This document shows, in pieces, positions 22,318-32,768 of a stretch of DNA of 64,000 bases (the stretch's first letter is position 1; each line of letters begins with the position of its first letter). This DNA is from Dreissena polymorpha (taxonomy: Eukaryota > Mollusca > Bivalvia > Myida > Dreissenidae): the NCBI RefSeq assembly GCF_020536995.1, contig NC_068367.1:62009068-62073067 (forward strand). The letters run 5' to 3'. The position numbers were made by a program, and so were the translations under genes. A model generated the notes under the pieces. The model had not been told where the DNA came from. It did no database searches and saw only the letters and a list, made by a program, of their open reading frames with translations.

Positions 22318-22914
22318 TTCATCTCTCCACTCATTCCATCCCGCGAAACCCATAAGGTGTCGCAACTCTAGTATTAAGAAATTTAAAGAGATTTTCGGCA
22401 TGATCGTCACATCGTGGATCACCCTCAGGGTTCCAACAAGGATGTTTTAAGTTGAAATCTTCAACAATAATATTACTTTATCTGTAATTCATTTTTTGAA
22501 ATATTTTAGAATAGTTTTTTTTGTGGTATTATCTTTAGTTTGTGCATATACGCATTGAATACGGTATGATTGGTGTTTAGTCATGTAAAGTGTGATGGCA
22601 CATGATTCAATGGGGCATTCTTGGTTGACTTCTATTTCAGTAAAAGGTATGCCCTCTTTAATATAAATTGCTACTCCAGTGCCTTTCACTTTGTCTCTTT
22701 GTTTAGATCTAACTGGTGGTTGGTACCCTTTGAGATGAACTTGCCGGTGAGTGCTTTTGAAGTTGGTTTCCTGTAGGCAGATTACATGTACTTCGTTTTT
22801 GTTAATATAATTTTGTAATTCGTACATTTTTTCATTTTGTTTTCCTATCCCTCGGGCGTTCCACGACATGACGGTTAGGTTTGTTAAGTTATAATTATGT
22901 TCAGTCGCAGACAT
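22318..22914 (-). pseudogene. LINE endonuclease, N-terminal part
   Basis: Begins near MSATEHNYN and contains VMSWNARGIGKQNEK, VICLQETNF (metal-binding Glu), GTGVAIYIKEGIPF and, past a frame change, VEDFNLKHPCWNPEGD (DFN-H catalytic box). These are signature blocks of the AP endonuclease of LINEs. LINE similarity fades near 22360, where the inserted DNA begins. Confidence 0.85.
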
Positions 22915-23001
22915 TTGAGGGACTTAGCATGTTATAATGCCTCTTGAGAGTATGAATTATTTTATACAGTTATTACAACTGCCTAATAGTAACCGTAAAT
23001 G

Positions 23002-23304
23002 TTACTGGCGAAGGCCGGAAAAGGGGGGCGCCTGTGTTCCATGCTCCGTGATTCGACTGAACGGTGTATGAGTGCGCATAGCCCTATGGTAATGGAATTG
23101 GTTGCGGCTATTATATGGCCCTTTGTTGTAGTAATAGCGGTAGGGTTGTTGTTGGTGGCGCTGGCGTTGTTGTGTAAGATGATTGTGGTTGATGATAGGT
23201 TGTTTGCTCCGTAGTTGTTGGGATCGCTGGCTGATGGCGGACGCTTGCGGTTCTTGCTGGGATTCTGGTGGTGTTGCTATTGTTGATGATGCCATATAAA
23301 ACAC
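23002..23304 (-). pseudogene. Possible LINE ORF1 tail
   Basis: A Gln/Ser/Arg-rich frame of 100 codons (SQQEPQASAISQRSQQ and a QRQRHQQQPYRYYY tract) directly upstream of the endonuclease, same strand, 87 bp away. Position and a basic, low-complexity make-up fit the end of ORF1, but no zinc knuckle or RRM is seen, so this is a weak call. Confidence 0.4.
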
Positions 23305-23307
23305 GTA

Positions 23308-23733
23308 GGGTCCGACTAAATACCATCTATACCACGGAGGGGCCGAATAAATACCGTCTATACCACTAGGGCCTGGCTAAATACCGTATATACCACGGAG
23401 GGTCCGACTAAATACCGTATATTCATCGGAGGGTCCGACTAAATACCGTCTATACCACAAGGGTCCGATTAAATACCGTCAATACCATTAGGGTCTGACT
23501 AAATACCGTAAATACCACTAAAGTACGACTAAATACCGTACATTCCAATAGGGTTTGATTAGATATCATATATACCACTAGGATCCGACTATAGACCGTA
23601 AACACCACAAGGGCCCGTGTACATACCGTAAATACCACGAGGGTCCGATCATATACCGTAGACACACTAGGGTCCGACTAAATACCGTAAACACCACTAG
23701 GGTCCGACTATATACCGAATATACCACGGACAT
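23308..23733. repeat. 30-bp tandem array
   Basis: About 14 copies of a 30-bp unit around GGGTCCGACTAAATACCGT plus TATACCAC. Because 30 is a multiple of three, each frame keeps a 10-residue period. It directly adjoins the 5' side of the LINE and could be its 5' promoter monomers or an independent minisatellite. Confidence 0.9.
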
Positions 23734-24176
23734 GAATGAAAATACCTTATATGAACATATAAACCTTTCTCTGATGTTTGTTCGAAAAGTTTTTCATATG
23801 CAAATCAGTGTATGGGTAAAATACACTAAACATTTGCGAGCATGTTATAATAAACTGAAGTATTTTTATTGACATGAGTATTTGTGTTACTCCAAGTGCA
23901 TATCCGCTAATAAGACCGACTGGCTTAAACACAGCTTCTGTCTACACACGCCATGTCGAGTGAAATGCTCACTCTGGGACGATATTTACGGATTAAAATC
24001 ACACGCACTGTTTATTTTTCACTATACAATGTGCTTATCAAAACTTTGCAGAAAAGCATAGCTATTGCCTTTATTCGTGCCTATTCGGTCTTTTTGTTGA
24101 TAACCGCGGATATAAGTCCTGCACGGTGTTAGGCGGACCGTTCCCATTATACGTCCCGTCAAGAGACGCGCGTCTT
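23734..24176. other. Non-coding stretch
   Basis: Nothing recognised. Confidence 0.45.
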
Positions 24177-24304
24177 AACCCATTTATGCTAAGTGGACTC
24201 TCCCATCCTTCTAAATCAATTTATTTCCAAAATAAGGGATGTTTAGTATAATTATTTCTATATTTAGAATATTTCTTACAGAAATTTCTTTCAGCAAACC
24301 ATAC
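24177..24304. mobile_element. TIR MITE family C, truncated copy
   Basis: Starts TTAACCCATTTATGCTAAGT and follows the copy at 6710-6937 through AATATTTCTTACAGAAATT to AGCAAACC, then breaks off before the central hairpin. Confidence 0.75.
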
Positions 24305-25429
24305 CATAAATAAATTATTGGTTTGGACCAATCCCACAGTAATCAAATGATACTTTATCTGTTTAAATGTTTTACATTGCTACAATTTTGGTAGGCATGA
24401 CAGAAACACTGTAAGCTCGTAATACATATCGTGAATAAACAAAAACATAAAATGTATTCAATCGATGTTTTCGCTAAAACTAATCATGAAAATAAAGTTG
24501 TGAGAATATTGACCTGCAGTGAAGTATGATAAATTCTAGATTGTTTTTATATATTTACACATCTGTTAACGGCACACACTGCTTACAAAATAAACAAGTC
24601 TTGTGTTCGTTTTCTGTTATTTTGGGTGTAAATTGAATCTGATTTTAGAAAGTGATACTCACAGGCATTATTAAAAGTAAAAAAAAAAATACATTTTTTT
24701 GCAAAATAAATGATTTTCACTGTTGTAAGAAGGAAATAAACACACAGAGAAATGGTTATTGTTTTAACAAATTAAATAGTTTCAAACCAAACATACAAAT
24801 ATCTTGACACTATAAGCACACAAACATATAGCATTAGTAAGCCTCTATGGGGGATACAGTCAATATTTATACACACTATTTAAATGGTGTATCAAAATAT
24901 GTCAGTCTTCTAAATCGACCTAAGTCTAATTGTAAGGTCAATCCAGTTAAATTCGGGCAGTCGGATCAATTCGAACAAATAAGTACGTAGATCAACTCTA
25001 TGCCAGGTTTTTAAAAAAGTACAGATTATAGTTTTTAAGAGATAATTATTACGTAAACTGCATGTCATGTGACGTAATACAGAGCTTAATGCAAACGGTG
25101 CATCACGGAGGCTACCCTGCGATGCTGTCCGTGTCCGAGTTCCCCCAGATGTTTTCAATAAAAACTGTCCGAAGTTTCCTTATGTAATTAACAATATCCT
25201 TATCCTGTCCGATTGTACACGATTTGTTTGGTGGCATCAATGCTGAAGTTATTGTAGAATGTCCAATTAAGAGACCTTAATGTTATCAACGATAACGTCC
25301 GGGGGAAGCATTAATTGTATCATTACGTAGGACTAAATTTAAGAGCTAGATGCACATTTTTTGACAATCGCAATCCGATCAGCTGCAATGAATTGGAGAA
25401 ACTTGATTGAAAATAAATGTGCATCGATC
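24305..25429. other. AT-rich non-coding stretch
   Basis: No gene, RNA or mobile element recognised. Confidence 0.45.
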
Positions 25430-25672
25430 TGATAAAACTGGACTTTATGCATGTGCGTAAAGTGTCGGCCCATAATAGCATGTACACTATAATTTGAGAC
25501 AGCACTTTCCGCTTTTATGGAACTTTTCGTTAATAAGAGGTCGGTATTTTAAAAACTTAAATGCACCGTAGGCGAAAAGTGAAGCCCCAAATTAGCCTGC
25601 GCGGACTGCACAGCCTTATCTGAGACGACACTTAACGCACATGCATTAAACCCTGTTTTCTTGGAGCGAGGT
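25430..25672. mobile_element. TIR MITE family B, diverged copy
   Basis: Carries ATGCATGTGCGTAAAGTGTC at the left and TTAGCCTGCGCGGACTGCAC plus ACACTTAACGCACATGCATT at the right. The left arm is heavily mutated, so the hairpin is weaker than at 5043-5307. Confidence 0.75.
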
Positions 25673-26010
25673 TTAAACTCATATTGTAATGGACATGATA
25701 GTGTAAGTATATGTTTCATGTTCAAGATTCATACAAAACAAATGAAATACATTTCAAAACTATTATTATCAAATAAGTAACCCATGCAATATACCGTGTT
25801 CAAATTATTGGAGTACATTAATTATATTAAGTCTTGTGAATCGCTATCGGTAAATAGGTGTCTGGAAAAGTATTTTAACGTTGTTGTTTTAAACATCAAA
25901 ATATCCCAATCCCATTATCAAATCACATATGTGTGGCCCGTTTTACCCATTCTCTTAAGCACATCAATACAACATTTCGGTTGTTAACTGTCGGAGACAC
26001 TGACACATGA

Positions 26011-26388
26011 TTACGCCAAGAAAACTGTCTGACATCATATAACACTTATTACGCCAAGAGAACTGTCTGACATCCCACAACACTGAATACGCCAAGAGAA
26101 CTGTCTGACATCCCATAACACTGAATACGCCAAGAGCACTGTCTGACATCCCATAACACTGAATACGCCAAGAGCACTGTCTGACATCCCATAACACTGA
26201 ATACGCCAAGAGAACTGTCTGACATCCCATAACACTGAATACGCCAAAAGAACTATCTGACATCCCATAACATTGAATACGCCAAGAGAACTGTTTGACA
26301 TCCCACAACACTGAATACGCCAAGAGAACTGTCTGACATCATATAACACTAATTACGCCAAGAGAACTGTCTGACATCCCATAACACT
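26011..26388. repeat. 38-bp minisatellite, ~10 copies
   Basis: Unit of 38 bp around TACGCCAAGAGAACTGTCTG followed by ACATCCCATAACACTGAA. Copies are over 90 percent alike by eye. On the minus strand the array has no stop in at least two frames; since 38 is not a multiple of three, each frame spells a 38-residue repeat. Confidence 0.92.
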
Positions 26389-26410
26389 TTTGCTTGTTTT
26401 CAAGTACATT

Positions 26411-26515
26411 ATGAGCCTCGCTCTGTGAGAAGATGTTTGAATGCATGTGCGTGAAGTGTCGTCCCAGATTAGCCTGTGCAGTCCGCGCATGCACTCTTCA
26501 CAGAGAGAGGCTCAT
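26411..26515. mobile_element. TIR MITE family B, internally deleted copy
   Basis: 105 bp. Ends ATGAGCCTCGCTCTGTGAGA and CTTCACAGAGAGAGGCTCAT are inverted repeats. Inside is only one half of the family core (GCATGTGCGTGAAGTGTCGT, GTGCAGTCCGC). Confidence 0.8.
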
Positions 26516-26946
26516 TTGTTTTGTATTACCGTCTATTAACTTTATGTAGTTCCGGGTGGCCAAGGTATTTGAAAGCCAGGTAGCTATGTTAATAGAAAAA
26601 AGATAATTGTTACAACTATCGATTCCGCTGTTTAGCATCAACCATTTTTGTGATAGCTATAGGTCAATTATTGGCAGTATTTACAAAGTTCCAAGGCCAT
26701 CTATGGTGTTTAGTCCTTTTCCAAATAGTATGAGGTAGATGCTTTAGTAAAACCACTGTGAAGTACAAACACTTTGCTTCACATACAGTTTAAGCTTACT
26801 GCCACGAACTGACCGGTCACTTAAGGGTAGATTTTCATAGATTAACGTATTTTTTAAAATGTCATTAAATAGGTTTACAACTCTATATTGTTTTGAATAG
26901 TGTAAACTTAATGACAACAGCGGGAAAAAGTTTGAGTACAAAGTAG

Positions 26947-27018
26947 TGCCTGCTTCGGGATTTGAACCCGCGTCCTCTCGAACCAAAAACGAATGTCTTG
27001 CCACTTCGTCATGCTGGC
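26947..27018 (-). pseudogene. tRNA-like sequence
   Basis: Minus strand 72 nt: acceptor GCCAGCA against GCAGGC (5 of 7 pairs), A-box-like GACGAAGTGGCAAG, possible anticodon TTG, B box GGTTCAAATCC with a 4-bp T stem. D and anticodon arms are poor, so a pseudo-tRNA or SINE head is more likely than a working gene. Confidence 0.5.
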
Positions 27019-28316
27019 ATTCAAATCGATTCAGGGATGTATAAACGTTACGTTAATCCTACTTTTTTTCGGCGCAGCTGTATAAGCCAGCTTTTCACCT
27101 TACCTGACCTTTGTAAGTGTCCAATAAAATTCAAATAGAATTTCCCGCGGCTAGACACGAATGAATATACTTCATTTAGTCCGTTGGCTGATTTTAGCAT
27201 ACCACCAGAACATTGGAAACATGAACGCGTCTTTGTAACACTGTTTTACTGCGTGTTCAGCATAAAACAATTATATCTCTAATGAAAAGGCTTGATAAAT
27301 AGAACAGTTTTACACTCAACTGTTGACATCAATACAGTTTGTGCGTGCACCTTTTATTTTCAGAGGATTGCCAGCGCCAGAGCGTTTGAACGTAAAGGCT
27401 ATGTTCCCATATTTAGTAATTACTTTCATATTCCTGTCTGTGTACTAGTTTATTTAAGTTCATAAAAGTATCGTTTTTCCTTATCCTGATATTCGCTTTG
27501 GCCAAACCATTTTAAATTGTTTTCGAAAATGAACATTTAAAATGTAAAAGTATAAAGTTTTAAACAAGCCGTCGTTCCAGCGGTGGAAGCGTGGCCTTAA
27601 TTTAATGCATCGCATTCCAACCCGCAAGGTATCAGGGTCAGTTCGCGGCCAGTAAGACAATCGTTATATAATATAGACGCTATCGCGTGAACTAGGTGAA
27701 CTGGAATTTTCTTTAGACCAGAAATATGTTAAATGAAGATATTCAGCGATATAATTATGGTATGTCAATAATAGATTCTTAATGTGTTTTCAACAATACC
27801 ATAATACATATTATTTTTGATTAATTTAACAAGAATTATTCCACCATATTGACTAAGCATGAGCGCGATGATTCTCGATACTGTTAAAAATTGAATCAAA
27901 TAGCAATGCCCGACAAACCACTAAAGCAGGTTTGTTCGAAGAACATGCGTATAAATAATTAAAATATGTACGGATACTTCGCGTGTGGCCGGTTGACTCA
28001 TATGTTTTAATTTCACTTCCATTCTTCTTTTGGTTTTCTGTTTTGTATCTATAGGTTTATGACCAGCAATATGTAAAAATGTAAAATAAGCCGCGAAAAC
28101 TCCGCGTAACATCCCGTACTGCGTGTGATGCAGCAAATAACTGCACAGAAAAAGACATTCGCCATCTTTGATCTCATTCATTGAACTCTTTACCTTTCAC
28201 CAACTCCTACCACAAATAACGCCGTATATCTTTTGTTAAAGATATTTATTGCCCAAATTATCGAGAAAAGCGTTACAAACGCATTTCACGTAATTTAAAT
28301 TGCAATTATACGTAAA
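27019..28316. other. Non-coding stretch
   Basis: No supported gene. A minus frame at 27921-28181 has no recognisable domain. Confidence 0.45.
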
Positions 28317-28573
28317 TGATACGTGTTCTGAGAAAACTGGGCTTAATGCATGTGCGTAAAGTGTCGTCCCAGCTTAGCCTGTGCAGTTCGCACAGGCTAA
28401 TCAGGGACGACACTTTCCGCCTAAATTAAATTGGATTTTTGCTTAGAAGAGACTTAATTTAAACGAAATATGTCATAAAAGCGTTAAGTGTCGTCCCTGA
28501 TGAGCACAAGCTAATCTGGGACGACACTTAACGCACATGGATTATGACCAGTTTGCTCAGAACAAGACTCAAA
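28317..28573. mobile_element. TIR MITE family B, copy
   Basis: Starts GTTCTGAGAAAACTGGGCTT and ends with GACCAGTTTGCTCAGAAC. Both inner hairpin halves are present (CGCACAGGCTAATCAGGG), with a small deletion in the right half near 28500. Confidence 0.85.
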
Positions 28574-29229
28574 TAAACAATGCTTTTAACAAGATTCTAG
28601 TCAGGCGCTTTATCACTCTTGTTTAAACATAATGTATACATTCTTTTTTAATCGAGGGCGCTTATTTCGAAAATCGTCCTTTTACAAAAACCTTTAAACG
28701 TCCCTTTAAACTTCATAGTTCCTTTTAGTTGGGCTTTCTTATTAATCAGTCGATTAAATGTAGCATTGAGTTTATGTGAAATCATTTTGTTTAATTTCAA
28801 CGTGAAAAAGGAAGATCAATTATGTTAAACATATGTTCAAAGAAAAAAAAACTTTGCATTAATTGTTTGTTAGAGAACAAGTTAATACTATTGAGGCGGT
28901 TTTAATGTTGTATACGTATGGTTATAAAATAATCTCTTTTGTTTAACGAATAATCCATTTTGTTACAAATAAAATATTTTGTCAAAGTCAAATACTCGTA
29001 CATGTTTTCAGATCGATGCATTCACTTGGCGATACACGTCACATTATTGAAACAAGATAACATGGACAATTAATTGCTATTCGTATATCACTTTCGGTCG
29101 CGGTGTCAATCGCGGTTATTTGTATAAGTGCTCAAATTAGTTTCGTGTGGGGTGGTGAGGCATTTTTCGTAGTAATTGTTCGTACCATGTAACGTTGTTA
29201 ATGAGACCTCAAGCTGTTAAGCACATCGA
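28574..29229. other. AT-rich non-coding stretch
   Basis: Nothing recognised. Confidence 0.45.
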
Positions 29230-29283
29230 CAATTCCTATCAATTCCTATCAATTCCTATCAATTCCTATCAATTCCTATCAAA
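29230..29283. repeat. 10-bp tandem repeat, 5 copies
   Basis: Five exact copies of AATTCCTATC. Their identity suggests a recent expansion. Confidence 0.95.
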
Positions 29284-29349
29284 TCAAACTATTTAGTATC
29301 TCAATAAGGACAAATAGAGACGAGTGTATGTGTACTACTGGGTGTAAAT

Positions 29350-29412
29350 CGTTGGTTCGGTGGTAGCACATGGCGCAAAAACTGAGCGGTGACAGGTTCG
29401 ATCTTTCACGAC
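29350..29412 (+). pseudogene. tRNA-like sequence (Gly-like A box)
   Basis: GGTTCGGTGGTAG resembles the D arm of tRNA-Gly and ACAGGTTCGATC a B box, 30 bases apart. Acceptor and anticodon stems do not pair. Probably a tRNA-derived relic. Confidence 0.35.
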
Positions 29413-29466
29413 TTTTAACCTACTTATACTCTTGGAACTCGTCGTTTAATTTTGTGAACACCTATC

Positions 29467-29617
29467 TATTTAAGCTCGATTGCATCGAAAGCCTAAGGCT
29501 TATTTGAAATGCTCTTTATTTCGTTTTCTGGTTCTTGAGCCAGTATTTGGTATTTATGGAGGAGATATAAAGAACGCCCCAACAGTTGGGATCGAACCAG
29601 TGTCCTCTCTTTGTTAG
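29467..29617 (-). mobile_element. tRNA-derived SINE, truncated unit
   Basis: On minus: B-box piece TGGTTCGATCCCAACTG, then GGGGCGTTCTTTATATCTCC, the body with CTGGCTCAAGAACCAG, and an end through GCATTTCAAATAAGCC to CGATGCAATCGAGCTT. The A-box head is missing. Directly followed, head to tail, by the fuller copy at 29618-29808. Confidence 0.75.
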
Positions 29618-29808
29618 CTCGATTGCATCGAAAGCCTACGGCTTATTTGAAATGCTCTTGACTTCATTTCCTGGTTCTAGAACCAGTACTTGATATTTAT
29701 GGAGGAGATCTAAAGAACGCCCCCACAGTTGGGATCGAACCAGTGACCTCCCGGTCGCTAGGCGGAAACCATATCCACTACGCCACGGCGTGTGCGTGAG
29801 ACGTTAAA
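29618..29808 (-). mobile_element. tRNA-derived SINE, fuller copy
   Basis: Minus strand: tRNA-like head with GTGGCGTAGTGGATATGG (A box), CCGCCTAGCGACCGGGAG, B box GGTTCGATCC, then body GCGTTCTTTAGATCTCC and CTGGTTCTAGAACCAG, and the shared end near CGATGCAATCGAGC. A head of the same type occurs alone at 41837-41910. No protein is encoded. Confidence 0.78.
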
Positions 29809-31288
29809 CTCACGCGCAATCTATAATGTGCTATACACTGCGGTCTAAACTTCCCAAGGAGGTCTCTGGAACGGGATGTTGCCAGTATTTCGAACTATCC
29901 CCAGTTACGCAACTAATAAGCCAGCGATGGTCAAAAGGCGGAATCTCTGTGCACTTCACGTATATTAATCTGTACACACTCATTTGCACTGAACTCATTT
30001 TTGTCACTATATATTTCCTGTCTATTACTCAACAGACCTTCTGTAAATACGTAACTTAACTAATGTTGATGTGTTCCGTGTTCATAACATTTTTTTATGA
30101 AGTGCAAACTTAAAGCGTTCGATTGAAATACAAAGTGATTTCAGAATGCAATAACGGTACACCGTACACCGAGGAAATCCCCGACAATGGAGAAATGTGC
30201 ATGTCGCAGTTGTGTTTGATCAAGAAGTGGATCGCTGTTTGTACAATACATTAGCCATGCCATAATATGATTGTGGAAGATTAAAATTCGATCGTATATG
30301 ATATGAGACGTTCATAGACCCGTAAAACATTCTACCAGGCCTAGTTTGTCGTTTTCAATAACTTCGCGGTGGCGATGTATTAATTAGTAAAAGCTACAGT
30401 TCACTTGAATGGGTACAAAAGAAGTATATATATAATGTGAATAGGAATTTATTTCAACAATCATTTTCTGCGCGACTTTTGTGAAGCCACGTCAAAGCGC
30501 GTACAGCCTGCATAGTTCTCGCAAACAAAATTAAAATAAAGACAAATATATCCGCGGAAAATCAATAGAATATCGTTCAAACTTTGTGAAACGGTACCTA
30601 TTGAAATAACAAAACCTTGCAAATTGAAGAAAATAATCTTGCAGCGTTCTTTTAATCCTCGATATTCAGGCATATTGGTTATTTCCAAATAGGCGGAAAT
30701 AATTTTATTATAATACTAAATCAGGCGATATAGCATTTTAAATTACGTCTATACAACGTAAGGAAAGTAATTTATACGCTGTAATAACAGAGTAAAAAAT
30801 AATTGTTGGATTAATATACGCTTCAGTATATGGACGAAGGATTCGCACGTTCTGTCAACAAAAAGAGACACAGAGATCGCTCATGTCTTCTGAACAAACA
30901 GAACGGTAACAAATACGCGTAATTTAATAGTGCCGGAACTTAAAATTATCGATAATGTAAAAGAACGATACATGTCGTTTACTATTGCCAAAAGGGGAAG
31001 GTTTGAACATTGGAGTTTGACAGAACTTTACTATTTATTGTATCGCGGATGTGAAGAAATAGATATAACACTGTGCTTGTGTTTGTAAGATGCGATATAG
31101 GTAACTCTTTACAATCTTAAAAGTTAAGTCGTCTAACAGTTTCTTGTAACGGAATATGTATGTGTTCTGACGTTGTATGTTTGATGACGTCATGTGTTCT
31201 GACGTTAAGCATACGTGCACGATTCCAGAAGATTTATCGGTGGATAATTTTGTTTAAGAAGTTTGTTTAAGCATAGCATACTTACCAG
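29809..31288. other. Non-coding upstream of the unknown gene
   Basis: About 1.5 kb, AT-rich. Frames at 29826-30059 and 30461-30688 carry no known motif. It ends at an acceptor (CTTACCAG), so it is probably intronic. Confidence 0.4.
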
Positions 31289-32768
31289 TAGCTGGAATCG
31301 CCACTTCGGGTACTCAGGAGACGGTGTGATGGCGATGGGTGTGGAAACAGGACCCGTCTTTCCCGGACAGACGGCCAAAAAGGACACCACGGAGCATGCG
31401 CACAGAAAGTTACCTAGACCGATAAGTGAGTGCTAACATTGGTATGATAATAATGAGACATGTTTACCAGAGTCATAAGGTTCTCCTTTCTTCTATTCGT
31501 GCACATAGTCTATTTCTGAAGAGTTGTCGTACATAACAAGTGAAAGCGTCAATCATTAGAGTCGCAAACTTGATACTTCGACTAAACCAATACCTATGAA
31601 CGCTGTACCTCACTCTGACGTATTGTTCCCGTCCGTATTTTAGTGTTTTGGATCGTGAACTCTGTAACTCACTCTGAGGTATTGTTTCCCTTCCCGTATT
31701 TTAGTGTATTGGAGCGTGAACGCTGTAACTCACTCTGACGTATTGTTTCCCTGTCCGTATTTTAGTGTTTTGGATCGTGAACTCTGAACCTCACTCTGAC
31801 GTATTGTTCCCGTCTGTATTTTAGTGTTCTGGAGCGTAAACGAGAAGACGGCGTACCGCCGGAACCGCGTCGTTCAGACCAGGTTGAACAAGCTGACAAG
31901 TGACATCGCCACGCAGCGTAACAGCGCCCGGAAGTCCATCCGCTTCGAGGCGCACAAGTTCCGTCAGAAGAGCGGCCATTTCTACAGCCACCCGTTGAGC
32001 AATACCTCTGGAGACTCACAGTCGAGCGGCAGTAATATCGCACCGCCTAACTGGCGACCCCCGAGCGAGCTTAGCTCTGGCATACCCAATAGCTCTTATA
32101 GTGAGGATGCAGTCAGTTCGAGCCTGGGCCAGCGAAAAGCTGTGTTGTCTCCGAGAAAACAGGGCATCATCACACGGGCGACCATACCTTCCGTGACGTT
32201 TTCTGCGTACCGGAACGTTCAGTGTATCCAGGACGACTCGAGGATCGACGATCTGGGTGTAAAACCGGACGTGTGCTCCTTGGGACTGGGAAAGAACGCG
32301 AAGCACAATCCACCTTTCCGAAGCGTTTCTGCTGTCCAACATCGGGAGATTCCGGATCTGCTCGGTCAGCGTCGCCAGCATAGCGCGGCTCCGGCAGCGC
32401 GGACATATGCCAACGTCAGTTTTGGAGAAAATACACGAGAACTCACAAATAATATTGATTTTAAAGTGAACTGTTCTAGAACAGCAAGTGACAATTTTAA
32501 TCGCCGATCCGACTACTATTTCGATCGAGCCAAGGCTGCCTACCAACTCCGACAGGACCTCCAGAGGCGCGCGAGGCAGCGACAGCAGGAAGTGCAGACG
32601 GCGTTGTTCACGCTGCAGGACGCGCTGGCCATAGAGAGAGCGCAGTTCCTGAGGAGCACGGACAGGGTGGTGGACTTCTTGCGGCGAGTGGTAGAGATAC
32701 AGCGAGCGGAGCGGCCTGCGGTGACCAAGTACACCAGGGACGCCATCATACAACAAATGCACATCTGA
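31289..32768 (+). CDS. Unrecognised basic, Arg/Gln-rich protein, last two exons
   Basis: Exon 31289 (or 31292; the acceptor is CAGTAG) to 31425, donor GTGAGTGC, phase 1. Last exon 31825-32768 after ATTTTAG. Base A from the first and TG from the second make one Met codon, so the phases agree. The first exon reads HFGYSGDGVMAMGVETGPVF and TEHAHRKLPRP. The second has a basic start (TAYRRNRVVQTRLNKL), a Ser-rich middle, and a long charged, probably coiled-coil end (YQLRQDLQRRARQRQQEVQT to EIQRAERPA). Codon choice is G/C-rich against an AT-rich background, and open length is 313 codons, so it looks like a true host gene. I do not recognise the family. There is no signal peptide in view; the N-terminus lies upstream and was not found. 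Confidence 0.7.
31599..31846 (+). repeat. 59-61 bp tandem repeat spanning a splice acceptor
   Basis: Four copies plus a part, with phase markers CACTCTGACG at 31611, 31670, 31731 and 31792. Each unit includes a pyrimidine-rich tract, TATTTTAG and a copy of the first ~17 bases of the downstream exon (TGTTTTGGATCGTGAAC versus TGTTCTGGAGCGTAAAC). Candidate acceptors end at 31643, 31704, 31765 and 31824. Confidence 0.9.

Larger units (their letters stand above)
13931..23304 (-). mobile_element. Broken non-LTR retrotransposon (I/jockey-like, with RNase H)
   Basis: Minus-strand order from 5': a possible ORF1 tail (23304-23002), apurinic endonuclease N-terminal half (22914 to about 22360), about 5 kb of inserted DNA, endonuclease C-terminal end (about 17290-17100), reverse transcriptase (about 16700-15300), RNase H (about 14850-14500), zinc knuckle and stop (14400-14055). 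The domain order EN-RT-RNH-zinc fits RNase H-bearing clades such as I, Nimb or Loa; which one needs a tree. The reading frame changes several times and has stops, so it is dead. The segment 17292-22360 consists of later insertions and arrays. Confidence 0.85.

Noticed and set aside
21490-22371. Long Phe/Pro and Lys/Gly frames on both strands
   Set aside because: They arise from the T-run/CGTACCCA tandem array and have no flanking gene signals.
23450-23665. Val/Thr-rich repeat protein
   Set aside because: Produced by the 30-bp array; no independent support.
26011-26388. CRISPR-like array
   Set aside because: The 38-bp units are contiguous, with no unique spacers, and the sequence is clearly eukaryotic.
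29350-29412. Functional tRNA-Gly
   Set aside because: A and B boxes are present but acceptor and anticodon stems do not pair.
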